Assembly (NCBI RefSeq): GCF_018524365.1
Contig: NZ_JAEKFT010000014.1
Span: 1-64,000 of the forward strand
DNA: 64,000 bases
Source: Denitromonas iodatirespirans
GTDB taxonomy: Bacteria > Pseudomonadota > Gammaproteobacteria > Burkholderiales > Rhodocyclaceae
Reading direction: 5' to 3'
Shown here one piece after another: positions 54,716 to 61,938 of this stretch (position 1 is its first letter; every line of letters starts with the position of its first letter). The position numbers and the translations under genes were made by a program. The notes under the pieces were generated by a model. The model was not told the DNA's origin. It worked only from the letters and a program-made list of their open reading frames with translations, and ran no database searches.

Positions 54716-55876
54716 ATGAACAGCATCGGCAAGACCACCGCCGTCGCGCTCGGCGCGGCGCTCATGCTCGCGGGACCGGCGCGGGCGGACCTCACCATCG
54801 GCTTCTCGGCGCCGCTGTCCGGCCCGGTGGCCGCCGTCGGCCAGGACCAGTACGACGGCTTCATGCTCGGCATCGAGACCCTGGGCGGCAAGCTCGGTGG
54901 CCAGAAGGTCACCGTGCTGCGCGAGGACGACCAGCTCAAGCCCGAGCTCGGCAACCAGATCGCGCGCAAGTTCGTCGACCACGACAAGGTCGACGCCGTG
55001 GTCGGCCTGGGCTTCTCCAACGTGCTGATGGCCAGCCTGCCGCGCCTGGTCGAGTCGGGCACGGTGGCCATCGCCACCAACGCCGGCCCCTCGGTGCTGG
55101 CCGGCGCCCGCTGTGCGTCCAACGTGTTCTCGGTCGCCTGGCAGAACGACGGCTCGGCCGAGGCGATGGGCAAGTACGCGCAGGATGCCGGCTACAAGCG
55201 CGTGTACCTGATGGCGCCCAACTACCAGGCCGGCAAGGACTTCATCGGCGGCTTCAAGCGCTTCTACCGCGGCGAGATCCTCGACGAGGTGTACACCGCG
55301 GTGGGCCAGCCCGACTACTCGGCCGAGATCGCCCAGCTGCAGGCCGCCGACCCGGAGGCGGTGTTCGTCTTCTATCCGGGCGGCATGGGGGTTAACTTCG
55401 TCAAGCAGTTCAGCCAGGCCGGCCTCGCCGGCCGCATCCCGCTGCTGTCGGCGTTCACCGTCGATGGCACCACGCTGCCATCGCTGCGCGAGGCGGCGCT
55501 CGGCACGGTCTCCGGCGCGATGTGGGACGTCGGCCTCGACACCCCGGGCAACGCCGAGTTCATCGCCGCGTTCACCGCCAAGTACGGCCGCGCGCCGAGC
55601 GCCTACGCGGCGGTGGCCTACGACGCCGCGCGCCTGCTCGACCTGGCCTTCGCCAGGGCCGGTGGCGACCGCACCGCACTGGCCGCCGCGGTGAAGGCGG
55701 CCGGCGCCGAGCTGAAGTCCGTGCGCGGCCCCTTCCATTTCGGCAGCAACAACATGCCGGTGCAGAACTACTACGCCTTCGAGACGGTGAAGCAGGGCGG
55801 CAAGGTCACGCCGCGGAAGATCGGCACCCCGCTGGCCGGACACGCCGACGCCTACGCCGCGCAGTGCGCGATGTGA
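54716..55876 (+). CDS. ABC transporter periplasmic substrate-binding protein (branched-chain/aromatic type)
   Basis: 386 residues. Signal peptide (MNSIGKTTAVALGAALMLAG, PARA) and the Leu/Ile/Val-binding fold: LTIGFSAPLSGPVAAVGQDQ, YDGFMLGIETLGGKLGG, KVDAVVGLGFSNVLMASLPR, YLMAPNYQAGKDFIGGFKRF. Relatives in aromatic gene clusters bind benzoate-like acids. Its place inside the salicylate operon, directly before its own permease and ATPase genes, suggests uptake of salicylate or a related aromatic acid (inference). Confidence 0.88.
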   Translation: MNSIGKTTAVALGAALMLAGPARADLTIGFSAPLSGPVAAVGQDQYDGFMLGIETLGGKLGGQKVTVLREDDQLKPELGNQIARKFVDHDKVDAVVGLGFSNVLMASLPRLVESGTVAIATNAGPSVLAGARCASNVFSVAWQNDGSAEAMGKYAQDAGYKRVYLMAPNYQAGKDFIGGFKRFYRGEILDEVYTAVGQPDYSAEIAQLQAADPEAVFVFYPGGMGVNFVKQFSQAGLAGRIPLLSAFTVDGTTLPSLREAALGTVSGAMWDVGLDTPGNAEFIAAFTAKYGRAPSAYAAVAYDAARLLDLAFARAGGDRTALAAAVKAAGAELKSVRGPFHFGSNNMPVQNYYAFETVKQGGKVTPRKIGTPLAGHADAYAAQCAM

Positions 55877-55883
55877 GTCCGAG

Positions 55884-56804
55884 ATGAGCGCCTCGCTTCT
55901 GATCGCCCAGCTGCTCAACGGCCTGCAGTACGGCGTGCTGCTGTTCCTGCTCGCCGCCGGGCTGACCCTGGTGTTCGGCATCATGAGCTTCGTAAATCTC
56001 GCGCACGGCTCGCTGTACATGCTGGGCGCCTATGCGCTGGCGGTGGTGTCCGGCGCCACCGGCTCCTTCGCGCTGGGCGTGGCCGCGGCGCTGGCCACCG
56101 GCATCGTGGTCGGCGCGCTGCTCGAGTGGGCCGCGGCCTCGCGCCTGTACCGCCGCGACCACCTCGACCACGTGCTCGCCACCTTCGGCCTGGTGCTGTT
56201 CTTCAACGAGCTCACGCGCATGGTCTGGGGGCCGCAGCCGCTGTTCGTGGCGCTGCCCGAGGCGCTCTCCGGCACGGTGGAGCTGATGGGCTTCTTCTAC
56301 CCCGCCTACCGCTTCCTGATCATCGCCGTGGGCCTGGCGGTGGCGCTGGGCAGCGCCTGGCTGATCCATCGCACCCGCCTGGGCATGCTGATCCGCGCAG
56401 GCTCGGTCAATCCGCAGATGGTCGGCGCGCTGGGGGTGAACATCCGCCTGCTCAACGCGCTGTTGTTCGCGCTCGGCGCGGCGCTGGCCGCGCTCGCCGG
56501 CGCCATGGCCGGCCCCATCCTGTCGGTGCAGAGCGGCATGGGCGAGCCGGTGCTGATCACCGCCCTGGTGGTGATCGTGATCGGCGGCATCGGCTCGGTG
56601 AGCGGTGCCTTCTACGCCGCCCTGATCGTCGGCCTCACCGACACCCTGGGGCGTACCTACCTGCCGCTGCTGATGCGCGAGTTCGCCAGCCGCGAGATCG
56701 CCAGCGCGGCCGGCCCGGCGCTCGCCTCGATGCTGATCTATCTGCTCATGGCGGTGGTGCTGGCGCTGCGCCCGCAGGGCCTGTTTCCTGCCCACCGGGG
56801 ATAA
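55884..56804 (+). CDS. livH: ABC transporter permease, LivH type
   Basis: 306 residues, about eight membrane helices. LivH signatures: LLNGLQYGVLLFLLAAGLTL, VFGIMSFVNLAHGSLYMLGA, MVGALGVNIRLLNALLFALG and VIVIGGIGSVSGAFYAALIV. Inner-membrane channel half for the importer. Starts seven bases after the binding-protein stop. Confidence 0.9.
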   Translation: MSASLLIAQLLNGLQYGVLLFLLAAGLTLVFGIMSFVNLAHGSLYMLGAYALAVVSGATGSFALGVAAALATGIVVGALLEWAAASRLYRRDHLDHVLATFGLVLFFNELTRMVWGPQPLFVALPEALSGTVELMGFFYPAYRFLIIAVGLAVALGSAWLIHRTRLGMLIRAGSVNPQMVGALGVNIRLLNALLFALGAALAALAGAMAGPILSVQSGMGEPVLITALVVIVIGGIGSVSGAFYAALIVGLTDTLGRTYLPLLMREFASREIASAAGPALASMLIYLLMAVVLALRPQGLFPAHRG

Positions 56805-56807
56805 GAG

Positions 56808-57779
56808 ATGACCACGATACGACCTTCCACGCTCATCCCGCTGCTGCTGCTCGCCGCGCTGGCGGTGCTGCCCTTCGCCGCAGAGAGCTACTACACCGCC
56901 TTCTTCGCCCGCGTGCTGATCTACGCGGTGGCGGCCAGCGCGCTCAACCTCGCGCTCGGCATGGGCGGCATGGTGAGCCTCGGCCACGCGCTGTTCCTCG
57001 GCCTGGGCATGTACAGCGTGGCCCTGCCGGCCCACTTCGGCATCGACGACGGCTGGCTGCAGCTGGCCCTGTGCGTCGCCGCCTGTGGCCTGGTGGGCCT
57101 TGTCACCGGCGCCATCAGCCTGCGCACCAGCGGCATCGCCTTCATCATGATCACGCTGGCCTTCGCGCAGATGGGCTACTTCCTCGTCGTCAGCCTCAAG
57201 CAGTTCGGCGGCGACGACGGGCTGCCAATCGCGGGGGCGAGCCGCTTCTTCGGTCTCGAGCTCGCCTCGGCCGAGGCCGTGTATGGCGCCGCCTTCTGCC
57301 TGCTGCTCGCGCTCACCGCGTGGGTCGCGCGCCTGCGCGTCTCGCCCTTCGGCATGACGCTGCGCGCCGGCCGCCAGAACGCGCGCCGGGTGGCCTCGGT
57401 CGGCCTGGCGCTGCCGCGCTACCAGCTCGCCGCCTACGTGCTCTCGGCGGTGCTGTGCGGCCTCGCCGGCATGCTGCTGGCGAACCTCAATGCCTACGCC
57501 TCGCCCAGCAGCATGTCCTGGATGGTCTCCGGCGAGCTGATCGTGATGGTGGTGCTCGGCGGCATGGGCTCGGTGTTCGGGCCGCTCCTCGGCGCGCTCG
57601 CCTTCCTCGGCATCGAGGAGCTGCTCAAGGGCCTCACCGAGCACTGGATGGCGATCTTCGGCCTGCTGATCCTGGCCGTCGCGCTGCTCGGCAAGTCGGG
57701 CATCGCCGGGCTGCTCGCCCGTCTCGACGCCAGGGTTCCGGCCCGTCGGTCGCCGCGGCTCGCGGAGGGGCGCGCATGA
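56808..57779 (+). CDS. livM: ABC transporter permease, LivM type
   Basis: 323 residues, eight to nine membrane helices. LivM signatures: ALNLALGMGGMVSLGHALFL, GISLRTSGIAF-like AISLRTSGIAFIMITLAFAQ, MTLRAGRQNARRVASVGLAL and LIVMVVLGGMGSVFGPLLGA. Pairs with LivH. It ends inside an ATGA overlap that would allow a longer livG, but a repeat and a better start follow. Confidence 0.9.
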   Translation: MTTIRPSTLIPLLLLAALAVLPFAAESYYTAFFARVLIYAVAASALNLALGMGGMVSLGHALFLGLGMYSVALPAHFGIDDGWLQLALCVAACGLVGLVTGAISLRTSGIAFIMITLAFAQMGYFLVVSLKQFGGDDGLPIAGASRFFGLELASAEAVYGAAFCLLLALTAWVARLRVSPFGMTLRAGRQNARRVASVGLALPRYQLAAYVLSAVLCGLAGMLLANLNAYASPSSMSWMVSGELIVMVVLGGMGSVFGPLLGALAFLGIEELLKGLTEHWMAIFGLLILAVALLGKSGIAGLLARLDARVPARRSPRLAEGRA

Positions 57780-57790
57780 GCGCCGGCGCA

Positions 57791-57849
57791 CGGCCGCCCG
57801 AAGGCGGCGCTCCCTCCCCCGGGGAGGTGGTCGCGCAGCGACCGGAGGG
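57791..57849. repeat. Structured GC-rich repeat between livM and livG
   Basis: Three hairpins in a row: GCCGCC-CGAA-GGCGGC, CCTCC/GGAGG around a C/G run, and GGTCGC-GCA-GCGACC, ending in CCGGAGGGC. I recall similar sequence from intergenic DNA of Thauera/Azoarcus-type genomes. It fills the 77-bp gap between the livM stop and the best livG start and lies in an open frame. Its terminal GGAGGG is positioned as the ribosome site of livG. Confidence 0.6.
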
Positions 57850-57856
57850 CCGTACG

Positions 57857-58612
57857 ATGAACACGCTGCTTCATACCGAAGGGCTCACCAAGCGCTACGG
57901 CGCGCTGGTGGTCACCGACGCGGTCTCGCTCGACATACGCGAGGGCGAGCTGCACGCCATCATCGGCCCAAATGGCGCCGGCAAGACCACCCTGATCAAC
58001 CAGCTCTCCGGCGAGCTGGCCGCCGATGCCGGGCGCGTGCGCTTCGCCGGCGAGGACCTGAGCGCCACCGGCATCGCCGCGCGCGCCCGCCGCGGCCTGC
58101 TGCGCTCCTACCAGATCACCTCGGTGTTCGACGAATTCACCGTGCGCGAGAACGCCGCCTTGGCCGCGCGCGGTGCGCGCCGCCACGCCTTCGCCTTCTG
58201 GCGCGGCCTGCTGCAGGATGCCGCCGCGGTGGCTGCCGCCGACGCGGCGATCGCCGCCACCGGCCTCGCCGCGCGCGCCCAGGTGATCGCCGCCGACCTC
58301 GGCTACGGCGAGCGCCGCCAGCTGGAGCTCGCCATGGCGCTCGCCGCCGGGCCGCGCTTCCTGCTGCTCGACGAGCCCATGGCCGGCATGAGCGCGCAGG
58401 AGTCGGCGGCGGTGGTCGAGCTGCTGCGCGGCCTCAAGCGCAAGTACACCCTCCTGCTGGTCGAGCACGACATGGACGCGGTGTTCGCGCTCGCCGACCG
58501 CATCAGCGTGCTGGTCTACGGCCGCCTGCTGGTCACCGGCACCCCGGACGAGATCCGCAACGACCCCGAGGTGCGCGCCATCTACCTCGGCGACGAGGAG
58601 CTGCATCAATGA
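57857..58612 (+). CDS. livG: ABC transporter ATP-binding protein, LivG type
   Basis: 251 residues. Walker A GPNGAGKTTLINQLSGEL, Q-loop region RSYQITSVFDEFTVREN, an unusual signature LGYGERRQLELAMALAAGPR in place of canonical LSGGQ, Walker B FLLLDEPMAG and switch His in LLVEHDMDAVF. The ATG at 57857 is chosen: GGAGGG lies seven bases upstream and the protein begins like other LivG (MNTLLHTEGLTKRYGALVV). Starting at 57776 would add 27 residues encoded by the repeat. Confidence 0.9.
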   Translation: MNTLLHTEGLTKRYGALVVTDAVSLDIREGELHAIIGPNGAGKTTLINQLSGELAADAGRVRFAGEDLSATGIAARARRGLLRSYQITSVFDEFTVRENAALAARGARRHAFAFWRGLLQDAAAVAAADAAIAATGLAARAQVIAADLGYGERRQLELAMALAAGPRFLLLDEPMAGMSAQESAAVVELLRGLKRKYTLLLVEHDMDAVFALADRISVLVYGRLLVTGTPDEIRNDPEVRAIYLGDEELHQ

Positions 58613-59325
58613 CCACACCGCTGCTGCAGGTGTCGGGCCTCACCGCCGGCTACGGCCGCGCCCAGGTGCTGTTCGGCATCGACTTTTCGCTCGGCGAGGG
58701 CGAGGTGGCCACCCTGCTGGGGCGCAACGGCATGGGCCGCTCGACCACCGTCAAGTGCCTGTTCGGGCTGCTCCCCGTGGGCGGCGGGGCGATCGACTTC
58801 GCCGGCGAGCCGGTCGCCGGCCTGCCCTCCTACCGCATCGCCCAGCGCGGCCTGGGCCTGGTGCCCGAAGGCCGCCAGGTGTTCCCCAACCTCACCGTCG
58901 AGGAGAACCTCGTCGCCACCGCGCGCGAACGCCGCGCGCACGGGCTGGCGCCGTGGACGCTGGCGCGGGTGTACGAGTTCTTCCCGCGCCTGCACGAGCG
59001 GCGCGCCAACCTCGGCTCGCAGCTGTCCGGCGGCGAGCAGCAGATGCTCGCCATCGGCCGCGCGCTGCTCACCAATCCGCGCCTGCTGGTGCTCGACGAG
59101 GCCGCCGAGGGGCTCGCGCCGCTGATCCGCCGCGAGATCTGGCAGGCGCTCGCCCGCCTCAAGGCCGAGGGGCTGTCGCTGATCGTGATCGACAAGAACC
59201 TCGGCCCGCTGCTCGAGCTGGCCGACCGCCACCACGTGATCGAGAAGGGGAAGGTGGTGTGGTCCGGCGACTCGGCGGCGCTGCGCGCCGAGGCGCGCGT
59301 GGTGTACGACTACCTCGGCGTCTGA
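58609..59325 (+). CDS. livF: ABC transporter ATP-binding protein, LivF type, with Arg in Walker A
   Basis: 238 residues. Signature LSGGEQQMLAIGRALLTNPR, Walker B LLVLDEAAEGLAP, and LIVIDKNLGPLLELADRHHV in place of the common VEQ/VEH switch region, where no His follows the acidic residue directly. The Walker A loop reads GRNGMGRSTT: Arg44 (codon CGC at 58738) replaces the catalytic lysine. Overlaps livG by four bases (ATGA). With one normal ATPase (LivG) the importer may work asymmetrically, or this may be a trait of the subfamily. Confidence 0.9.
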   Translation: MTTPLLQVSGLTAGYGRAQVLFGIDFSLGEGEVATLLGRNGMGRSTTVKCLFGLLPVGGGAIDFAGEPVAGLPSYRIAQRGLGLVPEGRQVFPNLTVEENLVATARERRAHGLAPWTLARVYEFFPRLHERRANLGSQLSGGEQQMLAIGRALLTNPRLLVLDEAAEGLAPLIRREIWQALARLKAEGLSLIVIDKNLGPLLELADRHHVIEKGKVVWSGDSAALRAEARVVYDYLGV

Positions 59326-59347
59326 ACCCAACCCAAGGAAACCCGAC

Positions 59348-60388
59348 ATGAATGCACTCGGCACCCTCGAAGAGCTGCCCGCCGACTACCGCGAGACGCT
59401 CGCCGCGCACAACCTGGTCCCGCTGTGGCCCAGCCTGCGTGCGCTGCTGCCGCCGGGCCGCCCGGCCATCCGCACCCGTCCCATCCACTGGCCCTTCGAG
59501 GCCATCCGCCCGCTCTTGATGCGTGCCGGCGAGCTGACCCCGATCGAGAAGGCCGAGCGCCGCGTGCTGGTGCTCGCCAACCCCGGCCATGGGCTGGAGA
59601 AGATGCAGGCCAGCGCCAGCATCTACCTCGGCATGCAGCTGCTGCTGCCCGGCGAATGGGCGCCGGCCCACCGCCACACCCCCAACGCGGTGCGCATGAT
59701 CGTGGAAGGCGAGGGCGCCTACACCACCGTGGACGGCGAGAGGTGCCCGATGAGGCGCGGCGACCTGATCCTCACGCCCACCGGCCTGTGGCACGAGCAC
59801 GGCCACGACGGCACCGACCCGGTGATCTGGCTCGACGTGCTCGACCTGCCGCTGATCTACTACACCGAGACCTCCTACCACGAGAACGGCGCGGCGCAGC
59901 CGGTCACCGCCACGCTCGCCGAGCGCAGCTACGCGCGCGGCGGCCTGCTGCCGTCGCCGGTGTTCTCGCGCGAAGGCAGCCGCCCCTATCCGATGCTGCG
60001 CTACCCCTGGGCCGAGGCGCGCGCCGCGCTGCTCGCGCTGGCCGCCAGCGAGCCGGACATCGAGGCGGCGCAGCTCGCCTACGTGAACCCCGAGACCGGC
60101 GCCGACGTGCAGAACGTGCTCGGCTACTTCGCGCTGATGCTGCGCCCCGGCGAGACCCTGCGCCTGCCGGCGCGCTCCCCGGCGATGGTGTTCCACCTCA
60201 TCGAAGGCGGCGCGCGCGTCGACATCGAGGTCGAATCCTTCACCCTCGCGCCGGCCGACACCTGCTGCGCGCCCGGCTACACCCCGGTGACGCTCGCCAA
60301 TCGCTCGGCGAGCGAGCCCGCCTTCCTGTTCGTCGTCGACGAGAGCCCGCTGCACAAGAAGCTCGGCGTCTACGAGACGCGCGCCTGA
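59348..60388 (+). CDS. nagI: Gentisate 1,2-dioxygenase
   Basis: 346 residues. Bicupin that opens gentisate between C1 and C2 to maleylpyruvate using Fe(II). The iron site is in the first cupin: His108 and His110 in PAHRHTPNAVRMIVEGEGAY, and a third His in LTPTGLWHEHGHDG. The C-terminal cupin is less conserved. Length matches the NagI class. It follows the transporter genes and precedes the two enzymes that finish the pathway. Confidence 0.93.
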   Translation: MNALGTLEELPADYRETLAAHNLVPLWPSLRALLPPGRPAIRTRPIHWPFEAIRPLLMRAGELTPIEKAERRVLVLANPGHGLEKMQASASIYLGMQLLLPGEWAPAHRHTPNAVRMIVEGEGAYTTVDGERCPMRRGDLILTPTGLWHEHGHDGTDPVIWLDVLDLPLIYYTETSYHENGAAQPVTATLAERSYARGGLLPSPVFSREGSRPYPMLRYPWAEARAALLALAASEPDIEAAQLAYVNPETGADVQNVLGYFALMLRPGETLRLPARSPAMVFHLIEGGARVDIEVESFTLAPADTCCAPGYTPVTLANRSASEPAFLFVVDESPLHKKLGVYETRA

Positions 60389-60416
60389 ACCCCCATCCCC
60401 AACCGAGAGACAAGAC

Positions 60417-61121
60417 ATGAGCCAGACCGACTACCTGTGGAACCCGCCGCCGCCGTACTCGCTGCCGGTGCGCGGCAGCACGCGCCGCCTGCCGGTGGGC
60501 CGCATCTTCTGCGTCGGGCGCAACTACCACGCCCACGCCGAGGAGATGGGCCGCCCGGTGGACAAGGCCACCGCGCGCCCCTTCTACTTCCTCAAGGACC
60601 CCTCCACCCTGGTCGAATCCGGCGCCACCGTGCCCTATCCGGCCGGCACCGCCAACTATCATTACGAGATGGAACTGGTGGTGGCGATCGGCAAGCCCGG
60701 CTTTCGCGTCACGGAGGCGGACGCCCACGCGCTCATCTATGGCTACGCCGCCGGCCTCGACATGACCCGCCGCGACCTGCAGCTGACCGCGCGCGAGCAG
60801 GGCCGGCCCTGGGACCTGGGCAAGAACTTCGAGCGCTCGGCGGTGTGCGGCGAGATCGTGCCGGCCACGGGCGTGCTCGAAGCGGGCGCCATCGCGCTGC
60901 AGGTCAACGGCCAGACGAAGCAGTCCTCGGACCTCTCCCGCCTGATCTGGAACATCCGCGAGATCATCGCCGACCTGTCCGGCTTCTATCACCTCGCGCC
61001 GGGCGACCTGATCTACACCGGCACGCCCGAGGGCGTCGGCCCCGTGAGCCCGGGCGACCGCATCGCCGGCCAGGTGGACGGCGTCGGGCAGGTGGCGCTG
61101 AGCATCGGCGAAGCCGAATGA
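60417..61121 (+). CDS. nagK: Fumarylpyruvate hydrolase (FAH family)
   Basis: 234 residues. FAH fold: RIFCVGRNYHAHAEEMGRPV, PFYFLKDPSTLVESGATVP, the metal site YHYEMELVVAIGKPG, YAAGLDMTRRDLQLTAREQG and LIYTGTPEGVGPVSPGD. Cleaves fumarylpyruvate to fumarate and pyruvate, the last step of the gentisate route. Closely resembles NagK as remembered; context agrees. Confidence 0.93.
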   Translation: MSQTDYLWNPPPPYSLPVRGSTRRLPVGRIFCVGRNYHAHAEEMGRPVDKATARPFYFLKDPSTLVESGATVPYPAGTANYHYEMELVVAIGKPGFRVTEADAHALIYGYAAGLDMTRRDLQLTAREQGRPWDLGKNFERSAVCGEIVPATGVLEAGAIALQVNGQTKQSSDLSRLIWNIREIIADLSGFYHLAPGDLIYTGTPEGVGPVSPGDRIAGQVDGVGQVALSIGEAE

Positions 61122-61131
61122 CGGGGCCCGC

Positions 61132-61776
61132 ATGAAGCTCTACAACTTCTTCCGCAGCGGCACCTCCCATCGCCTGCGCATCGTGCTTGCGCTCAAGGGC
61201 GTCGACTACGACTACCTGGCGGTGGACCTGCGCCGCGAGGAACACCTCGGCGAGCGCTTCCGCGCCATCAACCCGCAGCAACTGGTGCCGGCGCTGGACA
61301 CCGGCGAGGCGACCCTGATCCAGTCGCCGGCGATCATCGAGTGGCTCGAGGAGCGCTACCCCGAGCCGCCGCTGCTGCCCGCCGATCCGCTGGCCCGCGC
61401 CCGCGTGCGCGCCATGGCCGCGATCGTCGGCTACGACATCCATCCGCTCAACAACCGCCGCGTGCTCGAATACCTGCGCAACACCTTCGCCTGTGACGAG
61501 GCGGCCGTGAACGCCTGGTGCACCGCCTGGATCGCCCCCGGCTTCGCCGCGCTCGAGCAGATGCTCGCGGCCGACCCCGCGCGCGGCGCCTTCTGCTTCG
61601 GCGGCGCGCCCACCGTGGCCGACGCCTACCTGGTGCCCCAGGTGGCGAGCGCGCGCCGCTTCGGCGTGGATCTGGCGCCCTACCCCAATATCCTCGCCGT
61701 GGACCGCGCCTGCGCGGCGCTGGAGGCCTTCTGCCGCGCCACGCCGGGCGCCCAGCCCGACACGCCGTCCGCCTGA
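61132..61776 (+). CDS. nagL: Maleylpyruvate isomerase (zeta-class GST)
   Basis: 214 residues. Thioredoxin-like N-terminal domain with the zeta-class glutathione site (MKLYNFFRSGTSHRLRIVLA, NPQQLVPALDTGEATLIQSP) and a helical C-terminal domain with VGYDIHPLNNRRVLEYLRNT. Converts maleylpyruvate to fumarylpyruvate with glutathione. Last gene of the operon, ten bases after nagK. Confidence 0.93.
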   Translation: MKLYNFFRSGTSHRLRIVLALKGVDYDYLAVDLRREEHLGERFRAINPQQLVPALDTGEATLIQSPAIIEWLEERYPEPPLLPADPLARARVRAMAAIVGYDIHPLNNRRVLEYLRNTFACDEAAVNAWCTAWIAPGFAALEQMLAADPARGAFCFGGAPTVADAYLVPQVASARRFGVDLAPYPNILAVDRACAALEAFCRATPGAQPDTPSA

Positions 61777-61874
61777 TACGCCCCGGCCTCCACGCGGACG
61801 CCGAGACCCCCGCACGGAGCACTGGGCGGGGGCCGCCGGTCGGTCGCCCGGCGGCCGCCATGCCCTCGCTGCGC

Positions 61875-61880
61875 TAGAAT
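61875..61880 (+). promoter_or_regulatory. Possible -10 element upstream of rep
   Basis: TAGAAT at 61875-61880, in the context GCTAGAATCC, is a frequent promoter form in this group. A transcript starting a few bases later would run through the hairpin at 61898-61926 before reaching rep. Confidence 0.4.
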
Positions 61881-61897
61881 CCTCTTCCGTTGCCATC

Positions 61898-61926
61898 GCA
61901 CCGCCTGCGGGCGGTGCGCCTTTTTT
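61898..61926 (+). terminator. Rho-independent terminator between nagL and rep
   Basis: An 8-bp perfect stem (GCACCGCC / GGCGGTGC) with a TGCG loop is followed by GCC and six Ts. It lies only 12 bases before the rep start codon, so it ends the salicylate operon but may also attenuate rep transcription. Confidence 0.8.
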
Positions 61927-61938
61927 GCTCGCAGGCCC

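Noticed and set aside
55806-57791. Minus-strand 661-residue open frame, Gln/His-rich
   Set aside because: Antisense of livH and livM; low-complexity composition characteristic of shadow frames.
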